Assembly: GCF_900091555.1 (NCBI RefSeq)
Contig: NZ_FMCX01000001.1
Span: 930,001-994,000 of the forward strand
DNA: 64,000 bases
Source of the DNA: Micromonospora mirobrigensis
Lineage (GTDB): Bacteria; Actinomycetota; Actinomycetes; Mycobacteriales; Micromonosporaceae
Reading direction: 5' to 3'
The position numbers and the translations under genes were made by a program. Positions 1-9,024 of the stretch are shown here, piece by piece; the stretch's first letter is position 1; each line of letters opens with the position of its first letter. The notes below the pieces were generated by a model, which ran no database searches, had not been told where the DNA came from, and was given only the letters and a program-made list of their open reading frames with translations.

Positions 1-1700
1 CACAGTTGCAGCCGCCCCTCGAGATGGAGGCACTGGTCGGTCAGGAAGTGCCCGTCGTCGTGGGCCAGCCAGCGGCGTACCCGGCGCTGCGCGTCGGCCC
101 GGTCACCGGACCAGAACGCCCACCACGCGCCGGCGGCGGCCAGGTACCGCAGGTCCTGCGGGCAGCCGCGGGTGCCGGCGGTGGCGTGGGCGCGGTCGAG
201 CAGCCGGCCGTACCGGGGGAGGTCACCGAGGCAGGCTGCGGCGTCCATGGCGTTCACTGCGAAGACGACGGGCACCCAACCGGCGAGACGTTCGTGCTCG
301 GCCGTGGCGACGAGGCAGTCGTCCAGCCCGCCGGGGTCGCCGAGGTCCAGCCGGGCGATGCCCCGGTTGCTGAGCAGGCGGTTGCGGTCCGCGTCGTCGG
401 GCGTCCGCTCCCCGTGCCGCAGCACCGCGTCGGCCTGGTCGACGGCCGCCTCCGGCTGCCGGGTCACCGCGAGCAGGCCGGCCAGCGAGGCGACCAGCGG
501 CACCGGCCAGCCGGCCCGGGGGCGGGACGCCAACAGCCGTCGGGCGGCCGTGAGGGCGCCGAGCGTCGTCGCCCGGTCGCTGCGGCACCAGGCGATCCGG
601 GCGACGGTCAGCTCGGCCTCGACCGTGCCGAGCAGGTCGCCCCGCTGGGTGAAGAGCCGGGCCGCCTCCCGGGCCTCGGCCGCTCCGGCGCCGCTGTCCC
701 GGGCGCGCTGGTCGGCCAGCCGTACCAGGAGCCGGGCACGGTCGGGGTGGTCGGGCGCGGTCGCCGCGAGGACGGCGGCCAGGCAGTCTCGCGCCTGTCC
801 GTGCCCACCCATCCGCTCGGCGAAGTCGGCGGCGCGCAGCAGCGCCCGCCGGGCCGACAGGTCCCCGTCGGCGTGCGCCGGTGGCTGCGGCCGTCCGGCC
901 AGGCGAGGGTCCGCACCCCGGTACCGCGGCGTCCGGTGCGGGTCGCGGGGCGCCGCTCCGGGTGGCGCGGCGGCCGTCCCGAGCGGCCGGGCCGGGTACG
1001 GCCGGTGCGCGACCACCGCGGCGGAGCGGTCACACCTGTCGATGACGATCGCCAGCCGCTCCCGGAGCCCGTCGTGGTCCGGCTGGTCGGCGAGCACCCG
1101 GCGCAGCGCCGGCAGCGCCGCGGCCGGCCGGTCGAGGCCGAGTTCCAGGTCGACCAGGGTCGCCACGGCGTGCTCGCGGAGCTCGCCGAGCGCCGTGACC
1201 TCGGGCCAGTCGCGGACCCACGGGTGGAGGCCGCCGAACGGGGGGCCGTGCCACAGGTCGAGGGCCCGGTGGAGCAGCCGCGCCGCCCGGTCGACCCGGC
1301 CCTCGGCCGCCGCCCGGAGGGCGTCGTGGTGGCGGTGGCGGAAGACCAGCACGTCGAGGTCGAGCGCGAGCAGGCGCAGCGCGTACCCGGTCGGCTCCGC
1401 GTGGATCCGGCCGCCGGGGAGGTCCAGGGCCGGCAGCGCCCGGCGGAGTCGGTGGATCTGCACCTGGACCGCCGGTCGGGCCTGTTCGGGGTCGCGGCCC
1501 GGCCAGAGCGCGGTGGTGATCCGGGCCACCGGCACGATCCCGGGGGCGTGCAGCATGAGCAGGCCGAGCAGCAGCCGGCGCTGCCGCCCGGTGATCACCG
1601 CAGCGGAGCCGTCCACCTCCCAACCGAGGTCACCGAGGAGGTGGCCACGTTCACGGCGACCCTCCACGGGCGGGCACCCGGATCGATGCATGTGAATCAT
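1..1700 (-). CDS. SARP/BTAD-domain transcriptional regulator, C-terminus beyond the window
   Basis: The gene reads leftward and has no stop before position 1, so it is partial. The reverse-strand frame gives an OmpR-like winged helix of SARP/AfsR type (about the first 95 codons, with ITGRQRRLLLGLL and VQVQIHRLRRALP), then a bacterial transcriptional activator (BTAD) domain with helical repeats such as RPAAALPALRRVLADQP. TPR-like helices continue to the window edge. Family members activate nearby operons, often antibiotic pathways; the target here is unknown. The ATG at 1700 is the most upstream in-frame start; ATG 1691 and GTG 1667 are alternatives. None has a good ribosome binding site. A GTG at 1654 behind GGAGGG looks better but is one base out of frame (see findings). 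The family is clear; the exact start is not. Confidence 0.75.
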   Translation of the reverse strand, partial: MIHMHRSGCPPVEGRRERGHLLGDLGWEVDGSAAVITGRQRRLLLGLLMLHAPGIVPVARITTALWPGRDPEQARPAVQVQIHRLRRALPALDLPGGRIHAEPTGYALRLLALDLDVLVFRHRHHDALRAAAEGRVDRAARLLHRALDLWHGPPFGGLHPWVRDWPEVTALGELREHAVATLVDLELGLDRPAAALPALRRVLADQPDHDGLRERLAIVIDRCDRSAAVVAHRPYPARPLGTAAAPPGAAPRDPHRTPRYRGADPRLAGRPQPPAHADGDLSARRALLRAADFAERMGGHGQARDCLAAVLAATAPDHPDRARLLVRLADQRARDSGAGAAEAREAARLFTQRGDLLGTVEAELTVARIAWCRSDRATTLGALTAARRLLASRPRAGWPVPLVASLAGLLAVTRQPEAAVDQADAVLRHGERTPDDADRNRLLSNRGIARLDLGDPGGLDDCLVATAEHERLAGWVPVVFAVNAMDAAACLGDLPRYGRLLDRAHATAGTRGCPQDLRYLAAAGAWWAFWSGDRADAQRRVRRWLAHDDGHFLTDQCLHLEGRLQL

Positions 1701-1880
1701 GCTGACCGCTCGGTGGGGCACCCGCAACCGGCGGCTTTCACCGCGCTTACGTCGGGACGCTAAACGTTGCCCCCGGCGTTCGTCGTTCGGAAACTGCAAG
1801 GCGACACGCACGGTGCGGATTTGAACGCTCCAAGTCACCAGCGGTGACGAACCTGGGCGAAGAAGGGGGTCCCGTCGGAC

Positions 1881-3020
1881 ATGCGCCGCTCCCACTCGTC
1901 CCTGCTCCGACACGTCGGGCCGGTCGCGTCCGCGGTGGACCGCGTCCTGGCCCGTGACCTCCCGGCACTCCTCGGCCCACCGCAGCCGTCCCGCGACGCC
2001 TCCCGCCGGCTGCTGCGGGCGCTGCTGCGCCGGGCACTGCGCCGGGCCGCGGCCGGCGCCCCGTGGACAGCGGCCGACCTCGACCTGATCGCCCGGCAGG
2101 GCGCCCGGGCGGCGACGTACGGCGCCGGAGCCGGCGCGCTGGAACTCGGGGTACGCGTCTGCGTCAACGTCGGCCTCCAGACCCTCTGGTCGGTGATCGA
2201 CGAGAACGGCACCGAGGAACTGCTCCGTCTCAGCAGCTGGCTGCACCAGCACCTGCCCGCCACCCTGGCGGCGGTGAGCCGGGGCTACTGCGCCGAGCTG
2301 CGCCAGCAGTTCGGCTCCGTACGGATCCGACGCCTGGTGGCCGAGGGGCTGCTCACCGGCGCCGACGTCGGCACGCTCGCCGCCACCGCCGGCTTCGCGC
2401 TGCCCGCCGCCTTCCTGGTGCTGGCCGTGCGGGGCGGGCCGGCCGACGGCCCGCTGCCCGACGGGGTGCTGCACGTCGGCACGGCGGACGAGCAGGTGTT
2501 CCTGTTCGGTGTCCCGGCCACCGGGAACCCCGGGGCACGACGGCGGACCGTGGAGGCCGCCGCGCAGGAACTGGTGGCGGCGTTGGCCCGCGACGCCGCC
2601 GAGGTGACCGCCGGGCGGGCCTTCGCCGCGACCCGGGCGGAGGTGCCGCGGGCCCGCGCCGAGGCCGGTCGGGTGGCCCGGCTGGCGGTGGCCACCGGCG
2701 CCTACGCCCGGGTGCACGCGTCGACCGACGTGCTGCTGGAGTCCACCGTGGTGGGTGCCGGCGCCGCCGCCGAACGGCTGGCCGGCGTGCTCGACGGACT
2801 CGACGGCCGCCCGGACCTGATCGAGACGCTGGAGACCTTCTTCGCCAACGACTTCGACCGGACCCGGTCGGCGCAGGCGCTCTTCCTGCACCGGCGGACC
2901 CTGCAACTGCGCCTGCACCGGATCTCCGAGCTGACCGGCCACTCGCCCACCACCGCCCGGGGTTCCCTGGTCCTCAACGCCGCGCTCTGCGCCCGACGGC
3001 TGCGCCGGGGCATCGGCTGA
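1881..3020 (+). CDS. PucR/CdaR-type helix-turn-helix regulator
   Basis: A 379-residue protein that ends in a PucR-type helix-turn-helix: the last 75 residues contain LETFFANDFDRTRSAQALFLH, a second helix in RRTLQLRLHRISELTG, and a tail rich in Leu and Arg. This matches the C-terminal domain of PucR and CdaR regulators, which bind DNA as dimers. The N-terminal 280 residues are a helical putative sensor region with no motif I can name. The start is ATG with a rather distant AAGGGGG. It is divergent from the SARP gene over about 180 bases, so the two may share a control region. Ligand and target are unknown. Confidence 0.75.
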   Translation: MRRSHSSLLRHVGPVASAVDRVLARDLPALLGPPQPSRDASRRLLRALLRRALRRAAAGAPWTAADLDLIARQGARAATYGAGAGALELGVRVCVNVGLQTLWSVIDENGTEELLRLSSWLHQHLPATLAAVSRGYCAELRQQFGSVRIRRLVAEGLLTGADVGTLAATAGFALPAAFLVLAVRGGPADGPLPDGVLHVGTADEQVFLFGVPATGNPGARRRTVEAAAQELVAALARDAAEVTAGRAFAATRAEVPRARAEAGRVARLAVATGAYARVHASTDVLLESTVVGAGAAAERLAGVLDGLDGRPDLIETLETFFANDFDRTRSAQALFLHRRTLQLRLHRISELTGHSPTTARGSLVLNAALCARRLRRGIG

Positions 3021-3029
3021 CACACCGGC

Positions 3030-3059
3030 GCCGGGCCGGACCCCACGGTCCGACCCGGC
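3030..3059. terminator. Bidirectional hairpin terminator
   Basis: A 13-base stem (3030-3042 with 3047-3059, one mismatch) and a four-base loop sit between two convergent genes ending at 3020 and 3072. There is no T-run, as is usual for GC-rich actinobacterial terminators. Confidence 0.7.
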
Positions 3060-3071
3060 ATCCGGGCACGC

Positions 3072-3626
3072 TCAGCCGAGGTAGTTCACGCACCTGGCGT
3101 TGCCGTACACGTAGCAGACCGTGTACGGGGAACCCCAGCCGTCCCGGCGGACGGTGACCTCACCGGTGAAGAACATGTACGACCGGCCGCTGCCCGAGTC
3201 GTACCCGCCGCTGAAGGTGACGCCCTTGTAGCTGCCGCTGATGCTGCCGACCACGTTGCCCGGCTTCTCCATCTTGGCCTTCACGTAGCAGCGGGAGAAG
3301 TAGTACGAGCCGCTCCACAGGCCGTTGGTGCACTGGACCAGGGTCTGGCTGCCGTAGCCGACCGCGTTCCACCCGTTGTACGGCTGGATCGCCAGGATCG
3401 CGCCGTAGACGCTGGGCCGGTTGTTGACGAAGTCCAGGTTCAGCTTGTAGTCGTACCAGCCGACCTCGTGGGTCCCCCAGAAGTCCGTGTAGTTCATGAT
3501 CATCCGGTCGCCCTGGATGGTGACGGCCGCGGCGGCGGGAGACGCCGTGGTGGCGATGGTCAGCGCGGCGAGCAGGGCGGCCAGGAGGCCGGTGATCGTC
3601 CGGCGGGCACGGAGTGAGACGGACAT
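3072..3626 (-). CDS. Small secreted protein of unknown function
   Basis: A 184-residue product. The start at 3626 follows AAAGGGG at good spacing and begins a classical Sec signal peptide: MSVSLRARR, a hydrophobic core GLLAALLAALTIA, then a cleavage region ASPAAAA before VT. The mature part is rich in Tyr, Gly and Ser, has four Cys that could form two disulfides, and reads like a beta-rich exported domain (NYTDFWGTHEVGWYDYKLNL). I recognise no family or catalytic motif. The open frame continues upstream of 3626, but that extension is low-complexity and would bury the signal peptide, so it was excluded. It converges on the PucR-type regulator with a shared terminator. Confidence 0.75.
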   Translation of the reverse strand: MSVSLRARRTITGLLAALLAALTIATTASPAAAAVTIQGDRMIMNYTDFWGTHEVGWYDYKLNLDFVNNRPSVYGAILAIQPYNGWNAVGYGSQTLVQCTNGLWSGSYYFSRCYVKAKMEKPGNVVGSISGSYKGVTFSGGYDSGSGRSYMFFTGEVTVRRDGWGSPYTVCYVYGNARCVNYLG

Positions 3627-3782
3627 GGCACCCCTTTCGGGACGGGAACGGGACGCCCCGAGTCTCTGCCCCGCCGGCGCCGGACCGCAGTGCGCAGATG
3701 GGCACAGCTGGACCGGGGCCACTGCCCACCCGGACAGCACGCCCGGTGCGTACGCGCGGCGGCGGCGGGTATCCCACCGGAC

Positions 3783-4334
3783 ATGGCGCGCTACACGAAG
3801 CCCGAGCTGAGGGAAGAGCTCAAGGAAGAGATCAAGGCGTCCGACCGGGGCGGCCGGCCCGGCCAGTGGTCGGCCCGCAAGTCCCAGCTGCTCACCAACG
3901 AGTACCAGAAGCGCGGTGGCGGTTACCAGGGGCCGCGGGACGAGCGCCAGCAGTCCCTGCGGCAGTGGGGCGAGCAGAAGTGGCAGACCCGCAAGGGCAC
4001 CACCCGGGCCCGGCACGGTGGCGAGACCGACCGTTACCTCCCCGAGCAGGCGTGGCAGGAGCTCACCCCGGAGCAGCGGCGCGCCACCGACGCCCGCAAG
4101 CGCCGGGAGTCGAAATCCGGCAAGCAGTACGTCCCCAACACCGGGCCGGCCAGCCGGGCCCGCCGGGACGCCGCCGCGGCCGTGTCGCTCACCGACCTGC
4201 CCGTCGCCGAGGCCACCCGGCACGTCCGCGACCTGGACACCGCCCAGCTGAAGGTGGCCCTGCGCGCCGAGCGCGCCGGCAAGGGGCGCAAGACGCTGAT
4301 CCAGCGGCTCCAGTCCGAACTCGACCGGCGCTGA
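3783..4334 (+). CDS. DUF5872-type basic protein
   Basis: A 183-residue, highly charged, Lys/Arg-rich protein. The first 130 residues fit the DUF5872 pattern: KPELREELKEEIKASDRGGR, then PGQWSARKSQLL, RGGGYQG, RYLPEQAWQELTPEQ and KQYVPNTGPA. The last 40 residues (DLDTAQLKVALRAERAGKGR) look like a helical tail resembling Rho-termination-factor or SAP-like folds. The function of the family is not known to me. ATG 3783 was chosen because the conserved block starts right after it; an in-frame extension to 3690 is not convincing. No transmembrane or signal segment is visible. Confidence 0.75.
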   Translation: MARYTKPELREELKEEIKASDRGGRPGQWSARKSQLLTNEYQKRGGGYQGPRDERQQSLRQWGEQKWQTRKGTTRARHGGETDRYLPEQAWQELTPEQRRATDARKRRESKSGKQYVPNTGPASRARRDAAAAVSLTDLPVAEATRHVRDLDTAQLKVALRAERAGKGRKTLIQRLQSELDRR

Positions 4335-4369
4335 CCGGCCCGGCGGCGGGACCACCGCCACCGGGCCGG
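4335..4369. terminator. Bidirectional hairpin terminator
   Basis: A GC-only stem, CCGGCCCGG (4335-4343) with CCGGGCCGG (4361-4369) plus inner pairing, lies between the convergent DUF5872 and PII-like genes. Confidence 0.65.
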
Positions 4370-4379
4370 GCGACCGGGT

Positions 4380-4718
4380 TCAGTCCGCCGAGCCGGCGCC
4401 GAAGTAGTCGGGCCGGCTGACCCACGCCTCGCTGACGAACATGACGCCCGGCCGGTGCGCGAGGATGTCCCGCAGGCCGGTGACCACGGCCTCGGTCCGG
4501 TCGTACGGCAGCACGACGATGAGCATCACCAGGCCGGCGCGGTCGTTGAAGAGCAACCGGCCCTCGTGGGTGCCGTGGTGGCCGAAGCCGGAGACACCGC
4601 TGAGGCTGGTCCAGCCGCTGACGCCGGAGGCGTGCAGCAACGTCCGGACGGCGTCGACGTCGTCGGCGCGGGTCACCACCTCGACCTTGACCATGCGGGT
4701 CAGTCCCAGCTCGTTCAT
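4380..4718 (-). CDS. PII-like signalling protein of the DAB carbon-uptake locus
   Basis: A 112-residue protein with a ferredoxin-like pattern of the PII family: MVKVEVVTRADDVDAVRTLL (first strand and helix), a glycine/histidine-rich loop VSGFGHHGTHEGRLLF where the T-loop would be, then VMLIVVLPYDRTEAVVTGL. It lacks the canonical T-loop tyrosine region of GlnB, so it is PII-like, not GlnB or GlnK. PII-like proteins are known neighbours of DabA/DabB systems and are thought to gate inorganic carbon transport through a nucleotide or bicarbonate signal. Its ATG overlaps the stop codon of the dabB-dabA fusion by four bases and AAGGAG lies upstream, so it should be translated at a ratio tied to the transporter. 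Confidence 0.75.
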   Translation of the reverse strand: MNELGLTRMVKVEVVTRADDVDAVRTLLHASGVSGWTSLSGVSGFGHHGTHEGRLLFNDRAGLVMLIVVLPYDRTEAVVTGLRDILAHRPGVMFVSEAWVSRPDYFGAGSAD

Positions 4719-7700
4719 GCGGTCGGCTCCTTCTCTGCGACGGGGGACGTGGATCGGACCTGGACCGACTCGACGGTCCGGGGACGGCTCGCAGCGGGTG
4801 CGGGTACGACCTGCCAGCCCCCCGCCGGGGCGGGTTCCCACCAGCGGTCGCCGTGCGGGTCGCGGACGGTCAGCGCCATCCAGCCGCCGTCGACCAGCTG
4901 GCGCAGGGCGGGGTTGCGGTGCAGCACCGCGTCGACCAGGGCGGTCGGCGCGTGCAGCACGCCGAGCAGGCGCAGCGGCTCGTGGACCAGGTCCCCGCCC
5001 ACACCGACGGACTGCCAGGGCAGGCCGGTACGCAGGTCCCCGCCGGTGCCGGCCAGGACGCCCAGCCCGTCGCCGAGCACGGTGTGCACGGTCTTGGTGC
5101 CGGCACCGAGCCGGTGCGGGTCCACGCTGGAGAAGTAGTACTGGAGGTTGATCCAGGCGGCCACCACCAGCGGCCCGGTCATGATCGCCTCCAGCGCGGC
5201 GGCCTCCGGGTCGGTGGACCAGTCGTACGAGTGCAGGAAGGTGCGGCAGCCGAGGTCGAGTCCGGTGGTCCGGTCCCGCGGCCCGGCGACGAAGGCGGCG
5301 TTGCCGGCGAGCGCCCACTCCGGCCGCACCTGGGCCCAGTCCGCCGCCCGGGCGGGCAGCCGGCCCGGGGTGGGCCGGTCCGGCAGCCGGGTGGCCCGTT
5401 CGGCCCGCAGCCCGGCGCTCGCGCCGTCGAGGTACGCCGACAGCGCCTCGACGACCGGCCGGTGGGTGGCCGGGGTGGCGGCCACGTCGAGCAGGCGTAC
5501 CCGGTCGGTGACCGTGTCGTGCTCGCCGGCCAGGACCAGCGTGTGGTCCGGGATCTCGATGCCCCGGGCGGCGAGCGCCTGGCGTACCCGCGGGTTGTTG
5601 AGCATCGCGGCGGCCAGGTGGGCGCTGACCCCGCCCCGGTTGCCGCCGCAGGCCCCGCAGTCGAGGGCGGCGGCGTACGGGTTGTTGCTGCTGGTCGCGC
5701 CGTGGCCGCAGAGCAGCACCAGCGGGGCGAAGTCGGTGGTGAGCCCGATCGTGCGCAGCGTCGCCTCGGCGTAGTAGACCTGCTCGTCGAGGGTCAGCGC
5801 GGCGTCCAGCTCGACGGTCGTGGCCGCCGTGCCGTCGACGGTCGGGGTGAGCCGGCGGGGCGCCGCCAGCCGCAGCAGCAGGGTGGCCGTGGCGAGCACC
5901 CCGGCCACCTCGACGAAGGCGAACGCGCCGGCCGGGCTGGCCTTGGCTCCGGCGAACGCCCGCCGCCAGGCCTGCCGTGCCCGGCGGGGTTCGGTGGCGG
6001 CCGGCGGTTCGCCGACCGTGGCGACCGGCGCCATCAGCACCGGGCAGCGGTCCCGGCCGCGGCGGGCGCCGTCGGCCTGGGTGCGGACCGGCAGGCCGAA
6101 GAAGCCGGCGAAGCCGAAGGTTCGTACCGGCCCGGCCGCCTCCAGGTGCCGGCGCAGCCCCTCGCTGCGCACGTCGATGCAGAACACCGCCTGGGCCAGC
6201 GGCGCGCCCGGCGAGCGTCGGGCGGGCGGGGCCTGGTCGAGGCGGTGCCGCAGCCGCCGCCGGTAGGCGTGTTCGGCGGCGGCCAGCCACACCTCCGCCT
6301 GCCGCTGCGGCGACAGCTCGGCCACCGTGTCGTACAGCGCCGACAGGGCCTCCTCGGGGAGGGCGGCCACGGCGGCGGCGTCCAGGTCGAGCAGCGCCGC
6401 CAGCCGGGCCAGCGCGGCGGCGTCCGGACCGGCCGGCGCCACCGCCACCGGGGTACGCGTCGCCGCGGCGACCAGGTCGACGGCGGGGCCGATCCCGAGG
6501 CGCCGGCGGGCGAGGTCGGCGCCCAGCGCCAGCTCGTAGGCGAGGCGCACGGCGAGCAGGTCGGTGACGGTCAGCGCCGGCCGCTGCCCCGGGTGCCCCT
6601 GGGACCAGCGGGCGTAGCCGGCCCAGCCGGGCAGCCGCAGCAGCGAGCGGGACAGGTATGCCGCCCACCGGTCCCGCGGCACGCCGAGGGTGCGCAGCAG
6701 AACGGCCAGGGCCCGCTCCGGTGCGGCGGGGAGGGCGTCGACGAGCTCGGCCAGGCCGGTGCCGCCGGCCGGGTCGGCGGCGGCGACCTCCCGCCACCGC
6801 GACCAGCAACCCTGCGTCCCGTCGCCGGGCACCGGCCAGGACGCGGCCGGGCGACCGCAGTGCGCGGCGCACCAGCCGGCCAGCAGGTCGTCGACGCGGG
6901 CGCCGATCCGGGTGCCCAGGGCGTCGTCGAGCAGCTCGGCGAGGGTGCGCTCGCCCACCAGGTCGGGGGTGGCGGGAGTGCCGGCGGGTCGGGCGGCGAG
7001 GCGGCGGCGTACCGCGTCGAGCAGGTCGGACGCCGGCGGCGGCCCGTCCGGCACCGGGTGGCGCAGCACCAGCATCCGCAGCTGGGTGCCGTCGAGCAGC
7101 CGGCCGCCGAGCGGGACCGGGCCGGTCGCCGCCGGCAGGCCGGCCAGGGCCGCCGTCAGGTCCGCCTCGTCGATCTCACCGTCGCGCAGCCGCTGCCGCC
7201 ACCGCGCGGCGGGCAGGTGGGTGCGTACCCCGCCCAGCTCGCGCAGCCGGGTGGTGGCCTGCCGGAACGGCGTGCGCTCCAGGCCGGCCAGCGGGTTGAC
7301 CGCCACGAAGCTGTCCAGCGGCCAGGTCGCCGCGACGTGGTCGGCGGCGGCGGTCACCGCGGCGGCGGCGCGGGCGGCGTCGGCCGGGCCGGCCTCGGTC
7401 AGCCCCGGTCCGCCCGGCGCGTCGGGCGCCCGGGTCGGCGCCGCCGTACGACGGGCCGGCAGCCGGCCGTCGCGCCACGCCCACCACCACAGGCCGGCCG
7501 CGCGGCGGCGGGTCACGACCAGGCGGAGCACGGTGAGGGCGGCCAGCACCGCCGCCGCACCGGCCACCGCGAGCGGCGTCCCGGACGAGGGCAGGGCCAG
7601 CCAGTCGGTGGCGAGGTGACCGGCGACCAGGTAGCCACCGGCGAGGGCGGCCACCGCCCCGGTGACGGCCGCCGCCGCCCCGGCCGGCAGCCGGCGGTCG

Positions 7701-8929
7701 GCGAGGGCGGCCCGCAGGGCGGCGAACCCGGCGGCCCCCGCCAGGGCCGCGGTGAGCAGCCCGGTGGCGGTGGCGCCGAGCAGCGCCTCGGCGAGCCCGA
7801 GGACACCGAGCAGGACGGCGGTCGCCACGACGAGCCGGCGGCGCGGGGCGGGCCCCACCGGCTGGGGCGCCTCGGCCGCCTGCGACCGGGTCTGCACGGT
7901 GCCACCGGCGGAGAGGAACGCGTACGCCTTGTAGACGCCGTGCCCGACCAGGTGCACCGCGGCCAGCCCGAAGGCGCCCAGCCCGCACTGGGCGAGCATG
8001 AAGCCCATCTGCGCCACGGTGGAGCGGGCCAGGGCGCCCTTGACGTCGGTGCGTACGGCGGCGAACAGGGTGCCGGCGGCGGCGGTGACCAGCCCCACCA
8101 GGAGGGTCGCGGTGAGCACCCCCGGCGCGGCCACGACGACCGGGGCGAACGTGATCATCAGGAAGCCGGCCACGTTGACCATCCCGGCGTGCAGGAAGGC
8201 CGAGACCGGGGTGGGCGCGTCCAGGGTGCTCGGCAGCCAGCCGTGCACCGGCACCTGGGCGGAACGCACCATGCCGGCCACCAGCAGCGACCCGCCGGCG
8301 GTGGCGAGCAGCCAGCCCGGGGCGTCGCCGGCGGCGGCGCGCACGTCGGCCAGGTCGGCGCTGCCGGCGGCGGTGGCCAGCAGGGCGAAGCCGGCCAGCA
8401 GGGCCAGGTCGCCGAGGAGGAACAGGCGCCCGATCCGGCGGACGGCGGCCCGGACGCGCTGCTGGTCGCGGTGGTAGCCGATCAGCCCGACCAGCAGCCG
8501 GCCGGCGACGATCCAGCCGACGGCGAACTGCACCAGGCTGGGCGCGGTGGCCATCACCAGGGTGGCCGCCGCGGCGCCGGCGACCCGGGCCTGGAAGCCG
8601 GCCATCCCCGGCTCGCCGTCGAGGTAGCGCCGGGCGTAACCGGCGACCACGGCGGCGATCCCGCTGACCAGCAGCATGAAGAGCGCGTCGAAGCGGTCGA
8701 CCCGTACCCCGATGCCGAACGGCACCCCGGCGACCTCCGGGCGGGCCGCCACCCCGGCCACGTCGCCGCCGGCGGCGACGCCGGCCAGCAGTCCGGCGGC
8801 CCCGACCGCGGCCAGGGCGAGCAGCAGCCCGGTCGCGCGGGCGGCCCGCCGCGGATCCGGTGCGACAAGTGCGCAGACCGCTGCGGACGCGGTCGCGAGA
8901 AGAACTCCTGTGGCCAGTGCGACGGACAT
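4715..8929 (-). CDS. Fused DabB-DabA dissolved inorganic carbon transporter
   Basis: A single 1404-residue frame. Residues 1 to about 490 are a NuoL/MrpA-type proton-conducting membrane protein (DabB): many hydrophobic helices, TPVSAFLHAGMVNVAGFLMI and GHGVYKAYAFLSAGG, with the lysine expected in the proton path. From about residue 520 the chain is DabA (DUF2309/UPF0753): WPLDSFVAVNPL, the beta-CA-like zinc site Cys and Asp in FCIDVRSE near 915, His in LCGHGATSSNNPY near 1073 and Cys in DCGACGGNRGG. In characterised systems DabA and DabB are separate proteins that turn cytosolic CO2 into bicarbonate vectorially, driven by the proton gradient. The start at 8929 has AGGGAGG at ideal spacing; the frame opens slightly further upstream. 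No stop or ribosome binding site separates the two halves, so the fusion is genuine as read. Confidence 0.85.
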   Translation of the reverse strand: MSVALATGVLLATASAAVCALVAPDPRRAARATGLLLALAAVGAAGLLAGVAAGGDVAGVAARPEVAGVPFGIGVRVDRFDALFMLLVSGIAAVVAGYARRYLDGEPGMAGFQARVAGAAAATLVMATAPSLVQFAVGWIVAGRLLVGLIGYHRDQQRVRAAVRRIGRLFLLGDLALLAGFALLATAAGSADLADVRAAAGDAPGWLLATAGGSLLVAGMVRSAQVPVHGWLPSTLDAPTPVSAFLHAGMVNVAGFLMITFAPVVVAAPGVLTATLLVGLVTAAAGTLFAAVRTDVKGALARSTVAQMGFMLAQCGLGAFGLAAVHLVGHGVYKAYAFLSAGGTVQTRSQAAEAPQPVGPAPRRRLVVATAVLLGVLGLAEALLGATATGLLTAALAGAAGFAALRAALADRRLPAGAAAAVTGAVAALAGGYLVAGHLATDWLALPSSGTPLAVAGAAAVLAALTVLRLVVTRRRAAGLWWWAWRDGRLPARRTAAPTRAPDAPGGPGLTEAGPADAARAAAAVTAAADHVAATWPLDSFVAVNPLAGLERTPFRQATTRLRELGGVRTHLPAARWRQRLRDGEIDEADLTAALAGLPAATGPVPLGGRLLDGTQLRMLVLRHPVPDGPPPASDLLDAVRRRLAARPAGTPATPDLVGERTLAELLDDALGTRIGARVDDLLAGWCAAHCGRPAASWPVPGDGTQGCWSRWREVAAADPAGGTGLAELVDALPAAPERALAVLLRTLGVPRDRWAAYLSRSLLRLPGWAGYARWSQGHPGQRPALTVTDLLAVRLAYELALGADLARRRLGIGPAVDLVAAATRTPVAVAPAGPDAAALARLAALLDLDAAAVAALPEEALSALYDTVAELSPQRQAEVWLAAAEHAYRRRLRHRLDQAPPARRSPGAPLAQAVFCIDVRSEGLRRHLEAAGPVRTFGFAGFFGLPVRTQADGARRGRDRCPVLMAPVATVGEPPAATEPRRARQAWRRAFAGAKASPAGAFAFVEVAGVLATATLLLRLAAPRRLTPTVDGTAATTVELDAALTLDEQVYYAEATLRTIGLTTDFAPLVLLCGHGATSSNNPYAAALDCGACGGNRGGVSAHLAAAMLNNPRVRQALAARGIEIPDHTLVLAGEHDTVTDRVRLLDVAATPATHRPVVEALSAYLDGASAGLRAERATRLPDRPTPGRLPARAADWAQVRPEWALAGNAAFVAGPRDRTTGLDLGCRTFLHSYDWSTDPEAAALEAIMTGPLVVAAWINLQYYFSSVDPHRLGAGTKTVHTVLGDGLGVLAGTGGDLRTGLPWQSVGVGGDLVHEPLRLLGVLHAPTALVDAVLHRNPALRQLVDGGWMALTVRDPHGDRWWEPAPAGGWQVVPAPAASRPRTVESVQVRSTSPVAEKEPTA

Positions 8930-8961
8930 CGCCACCTCCCTCTGATACACGCACTGTAGAA

Positions 8962-8986
8962 CACGATTTATAATTCCTGTATCGTG
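8962..8986. promoter_or_regulatory. Inverted repeat in the DAB/carbonic anhydrase divergent promoter
   Basis: CACGAT (8962-8967) and ATCGTG (8981-8986) form a 6-13-6 palindrome in a 95-base AT-rich gap between the divergent DabB-DabA and carbonic-anhydrase-like genes. A TATAAT-like hexamer (8970-8975) lies inside it. GATACA (8944-8949) also pairs with TGTATC (8979-8984), giving a second, wider repeat. It is probably an operator controlling both directions; no regulator is encoded next to it. Confidence 0.5.
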
Positions 8987-9024
8987 AGGCGCACAACAGA
9001 TCGGACGAAGACCCAGGAGCGGCG

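Noticed and set aside
6..1763. Long plus-strand frame opposite the SARP gene
   Set aside because: The product is Arg/Gly/Pro low-complexity without domains, while the reverse strand encodes a recognisable SARP/BTAD protein.
3626..4361. N-terminal extension of the small secreted protein
   Set aside because: It overlaps the DUF5872 gene antisense and would place a clear signal peptide in the middle of the protein.
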